60,520 nt of DNA, taken from the NCBI GenBank assembly GCA_032718475.1, contig JAUCBJ010008346.1, positions 1 to 60,520 on the forward strand, read 5' to 3'. The notes under the pieces were generated by a model that worked only from the letters and a program-made list of their open reading frames with translations, did not search any database and was not told the origin of the DNA. This DNA comes from Nemertoderma westbladi. Taxonomy: Eukaryota > Xenacoelomorpha > Nemertodermatida > Nemertodermatidae. Each line of letters begins with the position of its first letter. Position 1 is the first letter of the stretch. The position numbers and the translations under genes were made by a program. Below, in pieces: positions 44,701 through 55,473 of this stretch.

Positions 44701-47700
44701 GAAGATAGCGGGAAAGACACTGATAGATCTTATTACGTAAATAAAATTCCTAAAGATCAGGTGAGTAAATTCAAGTCTCGATCAAATGACAGGAGAGAAC
44801 AGGTAAGAAAAACTCCTCCCACGTCTCCCAAGAGAATTCCGGTGAGAAAGCCCGAAGAAAAGGCAAGTGTACACAATGTGACTCAAAATAAGGTAAGTAA
44901 CATCAAACCGAAATGTGCGCTGTGTGACGGGACCCACCGTTTGAATATGTGTGATGAATTCCTGAAGAAGTCATTAACGGAGAGACGCGAAGTCATGTGG
45001 GATAAGCGGTTATGTTATAATTGCCTCAGACAAGGACACCAACGGCGTACCTGTTTCTCTGACATAAGGTGTGCAAAGTGTGGTGCGAAACATCATATCT
45101 TGTTGCATGCTGAATTCGATCGAAATAGTCCGAATCAGGTAAGTGATTCCGAGCTACATGTCCAATTCAGTGATGTGAACGACACTGATCAATCTGAGAT
45201 GGAAGGATGCTATACAGACGAGTTCTCGGACGAAAACGAATCCTGTTACATGATAAATACCGCAGTGTATCGAGCGCTCACCTATGAAAAAGATACAGAC
45301 AACGACTTCACTCTAACTACTTCCGAACGACAACCATCTTGGAAAGAGCCATCTTCCAACGTAGGGATCCGAGAGTTTCCTGTGGTGCAGGTAAGGGTTC
45401 ACGGACCTAAACGGAGTTATGTAGTGAACGCCCTCCTGGACTCCGGCAGCACAGGAACATTCATCGATAAAGAGCTAGCCGAAGATATATTTGCTGGACA
45501 ACCCAAGTTCCAAACTAAGCTCAACATGTCCGGCATTATGCAAGTTTGGAAATCTACAATTACAGCGGATTATTATGTAGGAGCATTGTCCACCCCCCAG
45601 GACGAACTAGGAGAACACAGCATAAGGTCAGTGAAAATGGTGGCTATAAAGAACTTCGCTACTACTCAAGCAGACCTTTATAATTGGGACGAGGATGAGA
45701 GCATCCAACATCTTAACATACCTCGATTCCAGACTGATTATCCTGGAGTGCAAATACTCATCGGCCAAAACGCGCATGAGGCGCTGGAGACATTAGAGAA
45801 ACGGCCTGCTCAACCGCAGCCCCTACAGACCTATGCGGTAAGAACTAGAGTAGGTTGGTACTTTACTGGCCCTTCCCGTAGAACACTCAGAGAAAGACTA
45901 CCGCAAGAGAGAGTCTGCCAGGTGAGTGAATGGGAAGATGATGCTAGTGAGGGAGACGATTCAACTGAGGGAATTCCACACTCCTCAGATAACGACGACG
46001 TTCACCAGCTTTTTGATGAGGAGAATACCATCGATCTCCTTAAGGAAAACGAGGCTTGGCAAAACCAAGTGAACTTATGTCAACTTCTCTATCCACCTGA
46101 ACGAGAAGCTTACAACGACGAGTTAAATGACGTCATTGAGCGTTGCAATGCCAAGACTCGAGATGAACATGCAGTACGATTCTTTACGCAAGAGGCGGTA
46201 GAGCCCAATTCCTACGATAAAGCCTTGTCGGTGGAAGAGGAAAGGGCCAAGCAGATCCAAGAGACAACTACACGTTTCCTCAAAGATCAAGGAAGGTACG
46301 AAGTCGGTTTACCTTTTCGCAAGAGAGAACCGAAGTTCATCAATAACAGACCTTTGGCGGAAAAAAGAATCGCGCAACTCCATCGACGACTTACGGCTAA
46401 TTCTTCAGCTAAAACAATGTATCAAACACAGCTGAAAAAATTTATTGGTAAGGGATACGCGGAGAGAGTACCGGAAGAAACACCTGTGACTGAAAGAACG
46501 TATTACTTAACTCACCATTACGTTCCTAAACCCGGTAAGCCACATGAAGTGAGAGTAGTGTTTGATGGCTCCGCTCTTTACATGGGTCAATCCCTTAACT
46601 CTGAATTGTTACCCGGACCCAACTTACTTCAATCTTTGTTGGGAATTCTTTTAAGATTGAGACAATATTCGATTGCTTTCGCCTCCGATATAGAAGGCAT
46701 GTTCTTACAAGTCAAGGTGTTAGATAGAGATCGAGATAGTCTACGATTTCTGTGGTGGCCCGAAGGAGACCTCAACCAGAAACCGGTGGAGTACTGGATG
46801 ACCATCCAGGCCTTTGGGATAATCTCAAGCCCTTCCAACGCCTGTTCGGTAGTGCGTACTACTGCAGAGGACAACCGAGAGGCATTCTCTAAGGAAGTGA
46901 TCGACAACATCAAGAGAGACATATACATGGACGACAATCTGAAGTCCCTCCCATCAGTTGAGGAAGCCATTGAGGTCGCTAAGGGAACGGTAGAGTGCTT
47001 AAAAAGAGGTGGATTTCGATTAACCAAATTCACCAGCAACTCCCGTGAGTTTCTGGAGTCGATCCCTGCGGAAGATCGAGGAGCGAAAGATCTCGATTTG
47101 ATCAAAGATGATCTGCCAGAGACCAAGACACTCGGCTTGAAATGGGACACAGAGCGAGATATCCTGTTTTTCCAGCTAAAACAGCGAGATAATCCAGTTC
47201 GAACCAAACGGATTTGCTTAAGTATACTGAGCACTTATTTCGATCCATTGGGATTTATTAGCCCAGTTATATTGATTGCTCGTAGTTTGGTACAACAAAT
47301 GTGGCTTGAAAACCACTCATGGGACGATCCACTTAAGGGGGAATTATTGAAGCAGTGGATGAAATGGGAAGATTCTCTGCCAGCTATCGAGGATTTTATA
47401 ATTTCCCGTTCATATTTTGGTCATGTTCTCCCTACGTATTCCTATCAACTCCATGTGTTTGGAGACGCCAGCGATATGGGAATCGGTATAGTAGCCTACC
47501 TAAGAGTGGAAACTCCGGATGGAATCAAAGTCGCCTTGGTTACTTCTAAGGCATTAATCAACAACAAGTTGAAAGTTCCTCGAGCGGAGTTAAAAGCGGC
47601 TCTATACGCTACAGCCATCGGCCGGAATGTAACCGAACAGATTGACTATCCATTAGAGAAGACTGTCTATTGGACCGACGCTTTACTCGTGTTAGAGTAT

Positions 47701-49809
47701 ATAACCAATGAAGTCTGTCAGTTCAGCGTCTTCGTTACCAACAGGGTAGCCATCATACTTAGTCGCACGACGATGGACCAATGGAGACATTGCCCCGGAA
47801 CGATTAATCCAGCAGACATCGCGTCCCGAGGAGCGACTCCAAAGGAATTGGTAAATACTCCTGAATGGTTAGGAGGACCTGACTTTCTCTACAGAGAAGA
47901 AGAAGAATGGCCACCCCATCTCACAACCGCAGAGATCAGACAGGCCAAGGGAGCGGAGAAAGTTAAACCCAAAACTCGAGCGAGTAAATCGAAGTTGTTT
48001 AAACCTGCGGTTGATCTATCTGTATTATTTACTTCCGGAGAGGATGCTTTGGATAAGAAACCCACCGCCACGACTAAAGAAGTCTTGGAAATCCGTGACA
48101 AGGATTGGAAATCTGGAATACCAGATATTTCGCAAGGACTCTCACCTCTCTTGCAGAGAGCGATACGTCACTACAGTTCCTGGAATCGGCTCTGTAAAGC
48201 TGTCACCTATCTGAAACGATGTTTTCATCATCGTTACTCCGGGACAAAGCCCAATAGTGATGATGCTCCATCAACATCTGCACGAGTCCATGTTGTTAAA
48301 GACCTTCCCCAATACAAGATATCCGACAGGTTTCTAAAGGAGAAGATCAGTTACCAGGAGCATGATGAAACCAACAAACAGATGCTGAGACTTCTACAAT
48401 GCTATGAGGATTCCGATAAGTATTTCCTGTTGTTAAGAAATCCGCAGATGCGCTTAAGGGATCGCTTCTCTAGTACCATGATAGATGGGTTAATACGTGT
48501 TGGAGGTCGGCTCACCAACGCCCCGTTATCCTTTGACACTAAGTTTCCCATACTCATTAGAAATCTTGACATACAAATCAAGATAATTGTAGATGTTCAT
48601 AGCAAACTGTACCATGCTGGTAGAGAACGAGTTCTGAGCGAAATTCGAACTCGCTACTATTTTTATAAACCTCGTAGGGCTCTGAACCAAGTTCTTAGGA
48701 ACTGTATACCCTGTAGGAAAGCATTCAGTAGGCCTTTAACGCAGCGAGAGGCAGAATTACCTAGGGAAAGAGTAAGCTTCTATGAACCACCCTTTACTAA
48801 TACCGGTGTGGATTTATTTGGCCCTATTGAAGTATATCGTGCCCGGACTATAGTCAAGAGATGGTGTGTCATCTTCGTTTGTATGACTTGTAGAGCCATT
48901 CATCTCGATATGGTAAACGATCTATCCACCAACAGCTTCGTGTTGAGTTTACGACGACAGATCGCTCGCTTCGGAACCAGTAACACGATGAGATCGGATA
49001 AGGGAACGAACTTCATTGGCGCCAACAACGAAATTCAAGCTTACGTAAAGGACTGGAACAAAAGACAGGTGGACGATCAGCTAAGGATAACAGCGTCTAG
49101 CTGGACCTTCAACGCCGCCGACGCCCCTTGGTGGGGAGGAAGTTGGGAGAGATTGATTAGGAGCGTGAAGACTGCGTTCCACTTTATTGTACCTTGTCGC
49201 GCTTATCTCACCGACGAACTATTGCGGACGTTAATGGAGGAAATCGCCGCCTATCTCAACGAAAGACCGCTTATGCCAGTCTCTTCAAATCCTGATTCCC
49301 TGGAAGCGCTAACACCCGCGCACTTTCTACTGAAGAAACCCGTAGCCATGCTCCCACGATCGGAGATCACAGACGGAGACGAGTACTGCCGTCGAACCTG
49401 GCAACTTATGCAGTTGCTATCCCGTCGTTTCGCTGACCATTTCGAGAAACATTACCTGCCCACTCTACAACTTCGAACTAAGTGGTTTGCGCAGCAAGAA
49501 AACGTCAGCGCTGGAGACATGGTGCTTATTGTGGACCCCGATCTCCCACGTAAGCGATGGCAAACAGGACGTATCATCGAGACTTATATCTCGAGCGATG
49601 GTTTGGTGCGAACAGTAGAGCTCGTCGTCATGCGGCGGAACTTTAAGAAACCAGGGATAGTCTTTGAGACTCAACAGCTCAATCGCCCAGTGGGTCGTTT
49701 ATGTTTACTGGAAAGAGACAGAGAGCTCTCCGGAAACTATGGAAGGCAAGAAACTCTTCCCACGACCACTTCCCTAATCCAACCGACATCTAGGGACTCC
49801 CCAACTTAA
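41752..49809 (+). CDS. gag-pol: BEL/Pao Gag-Pol polyprotein
   Basis: A single frame of 2685 codons. Residues 1-760 are an N-terminal extension with an Ala/Lys/Glu-rich coiled-coil-like stretch at about 395-450. The BEL Gag domain (DUF1759 type) begins near VKFNGDEMKW (775). Zinc knuckles follow: C1088-x2-C-x4-H-x4-C1101, then CAKC..KHH. The protease active site is DSGS (Asp1230). RT spans about 1540-1780 with RVVFDGSA and YMDDN (Asp1727, Asp1728), followed by the Pao-type connection STYFDPLGFISP. RNase H has Asp1905, Glu1946 and Asp1976. Integrase has an HHCC-like zinc part, then Asp2354, Asp2416 and Glu2466, and ends with the usual C-terminal DUF5641-like region. All catalytic residues seen are intact and there are no stops, so the element may still be competent or only recently lost activity. 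The start is the first Met in a clean frame after stops. Confidence 0.93.
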   Translation: MSDTKQNLSDSLLDVTICDSDRDVQPSGRKFSSPPTVRKVIPPVVVKEPRLVQHRRSIIGTRAQVKRDQEAAEQQQPASQELISQRPDNSSSEDTVELTPERGARMTDEAYSDPLLILPAAVLTRLLIAVEEHQIDWARSQRSTRDSYAGYTREELKSMVESQWNFPGPGLPFDLSEAAWEDIHRMGVAKETIDPAVWKRSAAGYAQGFFSSMERVEKQLLQQPQGPQEQGQLLYQVRERILRIRLILSAFEEASKRRQDTSLQVAVKTWFQRVSHQVQGTAQWKAQLEERSTQGESTDATFSQVESEATAEKPHKRDAIDIYLSDYQRFLGDDELRRRLDGLSPNSEGTKLVLDAIDVEMRAANQAKFDEQLRIVREQEEQVRKKRIEDRKAAAKAEAEAKAAAAEAAAEAKAAEAKAAAAEAKAAAVAEAERRAAEEIAQLELENLQEKQDDFSKQLTASNMQMMNRSTPKRQGYTSSEEGDTTDTEGKGNRSRLSRRKRTFHRQKLPDLPPAVRRQLNNTNLGSTEPTDQIIKIERLPTIVDEPEIIRPVLEITPSVIDTPVLPEATSKFPLHSTKLPVPSRTAQETVQVLDPERNIPDLSPVVPRPPATTLVTPASAVEWVDERRRGMDLLLGQMQETVQQFKGTVRESRLELQEVQQSIALERDKLVNTQKGIPPPSVTMCQPVRSEVSHAQGVEPTRIYTASEVETPIVNPIKGNYRPVDNDIPYRTDHNPRNLYTDNSILNNTMAQESFTRQMARTEARQAVKVGEIVKFNGDEMKWLPFNEYYKDNIQNSVLSNGEKLRYLIECLEGSPKLMALKFIGHPDGLRQVWDTLNIRYGNRNNIAGYLYAKLVAPRKFISSGIIEFSDEIQEICRQLDWLGKSHEYQNTMVIRAVASTLPKGRVGTRWDKKVLYMMEQQRRDPTMADLMSFLDGEVKLQLLKLSREKTPENKVSVKPVSRRKVTPVCYTDNGESQTSQGEDSGKDTDRSYYVNKIPKDQVSKFKSRSNDRREQVRKTPPTSPKRIPVRKPEEKASVHNVTQNKVSNIKPKCALCDGTHRLNMCDEFLKKSLTERREVMWDKRLCYNCLRQGHQRRTCFSDIRCAKCGAKHHILLHAEFDRNSPNQVSDSELHVQFSDVNDTDQSEMEGCYTDEFSDENESCYMINTAVYRALTYEKDTDNDFTLTTSERQPSWKEPSSNVGIREFPVVQVRVHGPKRSYVVNALLDSGSTGTFIDKELAEDIFAGQPKFQTKLNMSGIMQVWKSTITADYYVGALSTPQDELGEHSIRSVKMVAIKNFATTQADLYNWDEDESIQHLNIPRFQTDYPGVQILIGQNAHEALETLEKRPAQPQPLQTYAVRTRVGWYFTGPSRRTLRERLPQERVCQVSEWEDDASEGDDSTEGIPHSSDNDDVHQLFDEENTIDLLKENEAWQNQVNLCQLLYPPEREAYNDELNDVIERCNAKTRDEHAVRFFTQEAVEPNSYDKALSVEEERAKQIQETTTRFLKDQGRYEVGLPFRKREPKFINNRPLAEKRIAQLHRRLTANSSAKTMYQTQLKKFIGKGYAERVPEETPVTERTYYLTHHYVPKPGKPHEVRVVFDGSALYMGQSLNSELLPGPNLLQSLLGILLRLRQYSIAFASDIEGMFLQVKVLDRDRDSLRFLWWPEGDLNQKPVEYWMTIQAFGIISSPSNACSVVRTTAEDNREAFSKEVIDNIKRDIYMDDNLKSLPSVEEAIEVAKGTVECLKRGGFRLTKFTSNSREFLESIPAEDRGAKDLDLIKDDLPETKTLGLKWDTERDILFFQLKQRDNPVRTKRICLSILSTYFDPLGFISPVILIARSLVQQMWLENHSWDDPLKGELLKQWMKWEDSLPAIEDFIISRSYFGHVLPTYSYQLHVFGDASDMGIGIVAYLRVETPDGIKVALVTSKALINNKLKVPRAELKAALYATAIGRNVTEQIDYPLEKTVYWTDALLVLEYITNEVCQFSVFVTNRVAIILSRTTMDQWRHCPGTINPADIASRGATPKELVNTPEWLGGPDFLYREEEEWPPHLTTAEIRQAKGAEKVKPKTRASKSKLFKPAVDLSVLFTSGEDALDKKPTATTKEVLEIRDKDWKSGIPDISQGLSPLLQRAIRHYSSWNRLCKAVTYLKRCFHHRYSGTKPNSDDAPSTSARVHVVKDLPQYKISDRFLKEKISYQEHDETNKQMLRLLQCYEDSDKYFLLLRNPQMRLRDRFSSTMIDGLIRVGGRLTNAPLSFDTKFPILIRNLDIQIKIIVDVHSKLYHAGRERVLSEIRTRYYFYKPRRALNQVLRNCIPCRKAFSRPLTQREAELPRERVSFYEPPFTNTGVDLFGPIEVYRARTIVKRWCVIFVCMTCRAIHLDMVNDLSTNSFVLSLRRQIARFGTSNTMRSDKGTNFIGANNEIQAYVKDWNKRQVDDQLRITASSWTFNAADAPWWGGSWERLIRSVKTAFHFIVPCRAYLTDELLRTLMEEIAAYLNERPLMPVSSNPDSLEALTPAHFLLKKPVAMLPRSEITDGDEYCRRTWQLMQLLSRRFADHFEKHYLPTLQLRTKWFAQQENVSAGDMVLIVDPDLPRKRWQTGRIIETYISSDGLVRTVELVVMRRNFKKPGIVFETQQLNRPVGRLCLLERDRELSGNYGRQETLPTTTSLIQPTSRDSPT

Positions 49810-52800
49810 TATCGTTCGGAGTGGGCGTGTGACTCTATTATTTTATATTATTTTATTATTTTTATATTTATGTATGTATTACTATGTAATTTTATTATAA
49901 TCGTTTTATTTAATTTAGTAGAATATTATTTAGCGATTATTTTGTAGAATAGTGCAATATATTCGTGTTTATTACGTACGTAATTACTTATATTATATTT
50001 AGTGAGACGGCGAAGAAATAATTATTTTTCTCTTTCCTTACTGTCCGTATTATATTATAAATACGTAACTACAGTAAGATGAAATGTCCGTACTTATTAA
50101 AGTACAATAAAGCCACTACTATATTTAAGTATTATTGGTAGGCAGAGTATTAGGAATGCAAAGTTCAGATCCTCGTGTGTAGAATACGTATCAAATTATC
50201 GCAATACGTATCAGTTTCGAAAGAAAACAAAACAATAAACCGGTCTATATAAAGCTCAACAAGGAAACTCCAGTTGGTGAGGAATCCCTGCCTGCCTGCT
50301 AATATTATCAACCTTTAATACAATTTACTAGCGTGATGCCCCCTTATCCACCACGTATACTGCAAGCTAAACTGCCGATAGGTAAGGGTTGTATCGAGTA
50401 CAATTTGTAAACAAACAAATATAAACAACAATTTATCTTAAATTTTCCCGCTATAACAAATTCTGTATATTTCTATACACCGCACCGCTGTCGACGGTAG
50501 TAAAAGGAAGGAAACTATACGCAATACTAAACCTGGTTATCTCGTGGATGAATTTGCCGATATTCTCTAATTTTCACTTCTACTCTGTAAAGTAACTGTA
50601 AGAGTGTCAATCTAATGATTGTGAGAGATGATTAGCTATCTAAATACCCAAATACATTTATTTCTGGACAGTGAATAATGCTGTAGCTGAAACTTGGTAT
50701 AAAAGCTTACTCACCCCAAACAAAAGGTCAAAATATTTAAGATGAAGTGAAATGAATATTAGTATCCCAATGAGACCCAAACCTAAGCCAAAACGATGAG
50801 CGCTGATACCAAATATATATCAACACTCTCCCCCCCTTGCACTTCCGTGATGCCTGTGTGGTTATTATGATGGGGTATCCCGGTTCAATTTGGCCCAAAC
50901 CCAAGTACAGGAAATAGTTAAAGCACCAGTTAACCTAATGGAATTGTGTACATCAACCTAATGAGACCCCCCTCCCCTTGTGGCTTGCCCAGTCCAACTT
51001 ACTGCCCTTATGTTTCACTCGTGTTGTGTAACATCATCCATCCATTTTGGGCTCCTGCAGTCGGCCGGTACGGCTCGACCTCCTCACTCCATAATTATAT
51101 TAGACGGAGAATGCGCCTCTCATGTTAAAACAATGGGGTTTTAATTCCGAACCGATCACTGGATGTCTTTATCGCATAGTGATTTGCAAAATTACCAACA
51201 CAAACAAAATAATTGGGTTAATACATATCTATAGGTACGAATACATTTAACGGTACAAAATCAGAACTTGGATATAAGATAAATTTAATACAATCTGAAA
51301 CAAAATTCAATATAAAATCTTAAAGAGTAAATACTGTAAGAATATAGGTCTGTTTTGCAACCATATAATAACAAAACTGGTTTTTACCGGTTCCAGTAAG
51401 TTCTCGTTGACATTGCATAAAATTCAGTAAACCGGTTTTTACTTGGATATGAGTAGCTACTAGCTTTCTTATTCGTCCAGCAAACAGATAAATGGCCAAT
51501 CACAGCGCCCTTCTTATCACCTACATGGAATGGGCCTGGCGCATGCGCATAACTGAACAGTATCTAAATCAATTTAGAAGGGCCACCCGTTTAGGTAGAA
51601 ATGTATTGGCACAAAATAAATGAGTTTTTTCCTGTATTGCTACTGCAGTACGTACAGAGTTTAACATCGTGTCTCGGCTAAACCAAGCTCTGGGTAGACC
51701 TTGGAAACGACTTGCCTCTTCACACTGACATTGCTTCGTGCGATATTGCTCTCATACCGTATATTAAATAATACATATAGTAGTGTGATGTCCCTTTAAC
51801 AGTAGCGTATAACGCAAAATAAATCTGTTAAACCCTTTGACCATCTGTAATTCTAGTCGATTAAGATATCGTGGCACCCACCGATATACTTGACAGACAA
51901 ATTATAGAATCAGTGGTTAACGTCCCCAGACAAGTTCTGGAATAAATCGGTGCCCATCTCAAATATTAATTAGTTAATATTTACAAATCAAATAAGTCAA
52001 AATCTGTAAAATTCAGATCCTTCAACAATTCTAGTCAATTAAGATATCGTAGCATCTTAAAGAGACAATTTTCTTAGAATTAAGGATCTTGTGTCCCTAG
52101 ACATGTTCTAGAATCAAAATATGCCCATTTAATTATCAAATAATAAAATTTCAGGGAATAAATTTAAATTCATGTCTTTTAATGAATTTAATAAATTGCC
52201 ATTTTACGCAATTTATAACATTCCCAAAATTTCCATTAATTAATAGATCAAGGGAGCGGAGATTTATCTTATTAAGCATATGAGTGTGCGAAAGTCTCCC
52301 AAACATAGTCAATAGCCGATAAAATTCATAAAGTCATGTATAAAACAGGACATTGACTATTAAAGAATTACTATTAAATAACATCCCAGATCTGTATGCA
52401 TTGGAATTACCCTAATTCTACCGCTAGTTTTGCATAATGTCACCATAGCAACAACCACGCTAGAATTAGAATTGAGTTAAAAGAACAATAGAAAGCTTGT
52501 CCCATTGAATAGCATAAGGAATAAATAGCGCACTGCTAGTATCCAAGGATACATAACAATACAGTGACATTCTGGAAGGCATTGACTAACGGACAAATGG
52601 CCCGAATGTGCGTAGTTGTGACCAGTTGTGTGGTATTTGTGAGTTTATAGGTGAATGTTACTGCTAAAGTGTGTTTACAGTAGCTAGTCGCAATCGTAGA
52701 GTAACCTAACTCTCCAAGGAATACCTGAAGTACATCTAAGCCTTTGGGACGGACAGTGGAGTGACTTGTGCCGGTTATCGTTGTCGTTGTACAGCTACGT

Positions 52801-52942
52801 CGTTGGCGAAAGTACAGCTACAGCGGTACATCGGCGCTGAGAATCTCCTACTGTCCGGGGGCAAGGGAGAAATAGGCAGCAACGCCCGCTCGCCTAACGA
52901 TATATAAACTCACTATAATATTGGTGAACTTGTATAGCAGAT
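49810..52942 (+). other. Spacer between pol and first accessory ORF
   Basis: About 3.1 kb without a credible gene. A diverged direct repeat of period about 178 bp is visible from 51840 to 52130 (AATTCTAGTC.ATTAAGATATCGT and GTCCC.AGACA.GTTCT.GAAT blocks recur). AT-rich elsewhere. The last 350 bases could be the 5' untranslated part of a subgenomic message. Confidence 0.5.
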
Positions 52943-53320
52943 ATGACTGAATTAATAGAAGATGATCTTGGTATCAGGGAGAGATATACTCTACCTTTAC
53001 AAGCGTTTGTCGATAGCTTGATACGCGGCGACGCTGATCCAACTACTACGGAGGACGATGGTCGTTATATCGAACCGCCAATGTCCCAGGAGCAACTTAC
53101 GCGTGAATTGGATTATAGAAAGTTCACTGCTCGCTACACGCATCGTAATGGTACGTATATGGACTTCTTGACCACTGGTCATCCTATTGATTTACACGAT
53201 ACGGACGATGTAGACACCGAAAGGGAAATGGTTTTATTTAAATATCATACCCAGCGGAGTCGAAACGATAAATCGAGAATAGAACACGAGAATTCTATTC
53301 GAAATCAACTCGAAGGATAG
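52943..53320 (+). CDS. Accessory ORF1 of BEL/Pao element, acidic protein
   Basis: 125 codons, Asp/Glu-rich (segments ESTIEDDLG-like near the start, HDTDDVDTERE near the end), no signal peptide or membrane helix, no family that I recognise. It lies on the same strand as gag-pol. The ATG is preceded by TTGTATAGCAG, which resembles a 3' splice site, so a spliced subgenomic RNA is possible. It could be a chance frame, but its codon pattern and absence of low-complexity sequence make it credible. Confidence 0.45.
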   Translation: MTELIEDDLGIRERYTLPLQAFVDSLIRGDADPTTTEDDGRYIEPPMSQEQLTRELDYRKFTARYTHRNGTYMDFLTTGHPIDLHDTDDVDTEREMVLFKYHTQRSRNDKSRIEHENSIRNQLEG

Positions 53321-54168
53321 AATGTGGAAGAAGGTTGATACAGGCAAATAAAGGAGAACCACTGGAGAAGAGACATGGGTTAATGTCCAGGGTCCATAAT
53401 GTGAATAGTTTTCCCCGGGGCACGGGTGCTCGCGGGCGGTCTCCTTCTGGAGACTGTAAATTTCTCTTCCTTCATCGTTTTCCTGTAATTATTGTGATCA
53501 GTGTCACAATTAAAGGACAAGAATGAATGATGACGTAACGGAAAGCTCGTCCATTGTGGTATCTTATGGATACTACCATATATCCTTCCTCCTCTTTACT
53601 CCCTTTGTCCCTCCATACATCGCTATTGAAAATACAACATACTTCCCCCACCTTCTCTTCCCAACGCGCTCGGAGCTTCGGGAAACGAATACTAAACCTC
53701 CCATCCCTTACTGTTCATCTGGATGCTAATATTGGTGTCCGCACCTCCTGTCCATGTCATATTCTGTTGATATTTATGATATCAACTTCCACCCTCTCGT
53801 TCTTGATTAGATAATCAACCACTTCCTAATTTCCTCAAGTCCACAACCGTGATACAAGGACTGAAAGGACACGCGGATAGTTTGTGAACAACTGGTACCA
53901 TTATGTGTCATAAATCTGGTTGTTCACCTCCCTTAATGATTGGGGATATAAATCTTATGTAGAACAACTGAGGCAAACATATCATTGAACTGGTTGTTCC
54001 CTCATCGCACTGGGGATAAATCCAGTTGGAGATAGTCCTCGAATGTAACAATCCTCCTACTGAGATCGTATTTCGGAATATTTCTGAATACGACCTAGGT
54101 CTCCCCCTGCTCTCTACCACTACCATCAATGTCACTGTCGGAAAACATATTGGGCATACAACAGGAAT
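53321..54168 (+). other. Stretch between accessory ORFs
   Basis: No long frame. The frame of the next ORF is open upstream to a stop near 54085, and GGCATACAACAG just before its ATG resembles a 3' splice acceptor, so this stretch may be intron or untranslated sequence. Confidence 0.35.
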
Positions 54169-55212
54169 ATGGAGAACATTCCATACCCTTTCGTTGATAC
54201 TCAGCTGATTGCTCCTTGGGCCGAAGGCCGAGGTTTCTTTCGCACTATGTATGCCAATACACCCAGCGGCATTACTAAAGTACAACGGACATCCATCGGA
54301 CATCTTGCCTTTCAAGAATATGGTTGGAATTTCAAAGTTGGAAATCCTATAAATTACCAGCAAGTATATGGAGATCATTACTCTCGTTTATATTTTGATG
54401 GACCATTAACTGCGCCTGGTGCCGTATATAGCTTTATGAGTGTTCCCCTTCGCCCTTCCTTAGCTATATACACGATCTTTGAAAACGCAGCACTTGCCGG
54501 TTGGCTAGCCGATGTGTGCAGTCGTACCATACGCGCTCATCCCTTAATACTTGGAACTAAACTCGCCAAGTTAGATGAACACAATAAGTTCATACGTTTC
54601 GAATGTTTCCGGCGCTTTCTGACTCCGTTCCGTAACGTCGATAGTCAGTTCAAGGACCGCGCGCTGACCAAGCTCAGTCTTAGAGACTCAGCTGCGGAGA
54701 AACTGAGTAGCGCTGGATTTGCCGTCTTTCAAGACGTTTGTATACAGAACCTACATTCATCCGTTATACAAAGACCCCGAATATCTACAGGTTATTCTGT
54801 CGTGGAAATACAGACAGTGGGTCCACTTACGGAAACCGACGCACCCACTTCGTCTATGCAGCTGGAGGATGAACCAGTATGCTTGGAATCAGAAGCGATT
54901 CAACCTACGGCTTCCCGGAGTAGTGACAATGATTATGTCATAGAGTGGTATCAAGGTCCACAGCGTCTCACAGCGTACGATTATCGACACGCCAACTACG
55001 TTTCCCGAAAACGTTGTCGATTATGCGCATCGAGAGACCACTTCACTCCTCTAGACTCGAGCGTACCTTGTTCCTATTTCCTCGAACAACCGATGATGGA
55101 AATATATTGTGCTTATTGCCGGCTTAATAACTCTCATATATTTGCCGTCTGCCCACAATTTATGACTCAATGTCACTACTGCCAACTTAAAGGACATGAA
55201 AGTTACAATTAA
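54169..55212 (+). CDS. Accessory ORF2, N-terminal part (zinc-knuckle protein, cut by SINE)
   Basis: 347 codons. The first 250 residues have no family I recognise (MENIPYPFVDTQ, GHLAFQEYGWNF, RFECFRRFLTPF). Near the C terminus are three CCHC clusters: Cys283-x2-Cys286-x4-His291-x9-Cys301, Cys314-x2-Cys317-x5-His323-x4-Cys328, and Cys335-x2-Cys338-x4-His343, whose final Cys is missing because a SINE is inserted directly after residue 347. Such knuckles bind single-stranded nucleic acid in retroelement Gag proteins. The protein is separate from Gag, which has its own knuckles. No signal peptide or transmembrane segment, so it does not look like an envelope protein. The stop is provided by the SINE. 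Confidence 0.7.
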   Translation: MENIPYPFVDTQLIAPWAEGRGFFRTMYANTPSGITKVQRTSIGHLAFQEYGWNFKVGNPINYQQVYGDHYSRLYFDGPLTAPGAVYSFMSVPLRPSLAIYTIFENAALAGWLADVCSRTIRAHPLILGTKLAKLDEHNKFIRFECFRRFLTPFRNVDSQFKDRALTKLSLRDSAAEKLSSAGFAVFQDVCIQNLHSSVIQRPRISTGYSVVEIQTVGPLTETDAPTSSMQLEDEPVCLESEAIQPTASRSSDNDYVIEWYQGPQRLTAYDYRHANYVSRKRCRLCASRDHFTPLDSSVPCSYFLEQPMMEIYCAYCRLNNSHIFAVCPQFMTQCHYCQLKGHESYN

Positions 55213-55473
55213 TAATAATAAATGAATTGTTGTGGGGTGAGTGACGGTGAATTAAATATATAATGTAGATAGGACAATATGATAATGCTCTCCATAGCGA
55301 AAAATATCAACCGGCCCTATTGGGGCTCGAACCCGGTACCTAGGTTTCAAACTTCTGGTTATCATCAGCCGGGTGACTGTACTGAGCTACCAGACCGGAT
55401 GAATATTTCGCTGTGGAGTGGGAGATCATATTTAGGCCAACTAATCACTCAAAGGGAAGTACAAGTTACAATT
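55200..55473 (-). mobile_element. tRNA-derived SINE with 11-bp target duplication
   Basis: The insert (55211-55462) is flanked by AAGTTACAATT at 55200-55210 and 55463-55473. On the minus strand it has a tRNA-like region (55398-55311) with an A box (TGGTAGCTCAGTA) and B box (GGGTTCGAGCCCC), then an unrelated body and an (ATT)n tail next to the left duplication. The tRNA-like part is bracketed by 22-bp inverted repeats (55292-55314 and 55395-55416), which would extend the acceptor stem. RNA polymerase III transcription would be expected from the boxes. Confidence 0.85.

Noticed and set aside
42769-47234. Antisense frames within gag-pol (for example the Cys/Phe/Arg-rich frame opposite the Ala-rich stretch and the 201-codon frame at 46629-47234)
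   Set aside because: Shadows of a strong coding frame; composition mirrors the sense codons.
50946-51128. 60-codon frame in the BEL spacer
   Set aside because: No domain, low-complexity start, and no support from position; likely chance.
55311-55398. Stand-alone tRNA gene
   Set aside because: A and B boxes are present, but the region lies within a 252-bp insert with target duplications and an ATT tail, and the acceptor stem context is that of a SINE.
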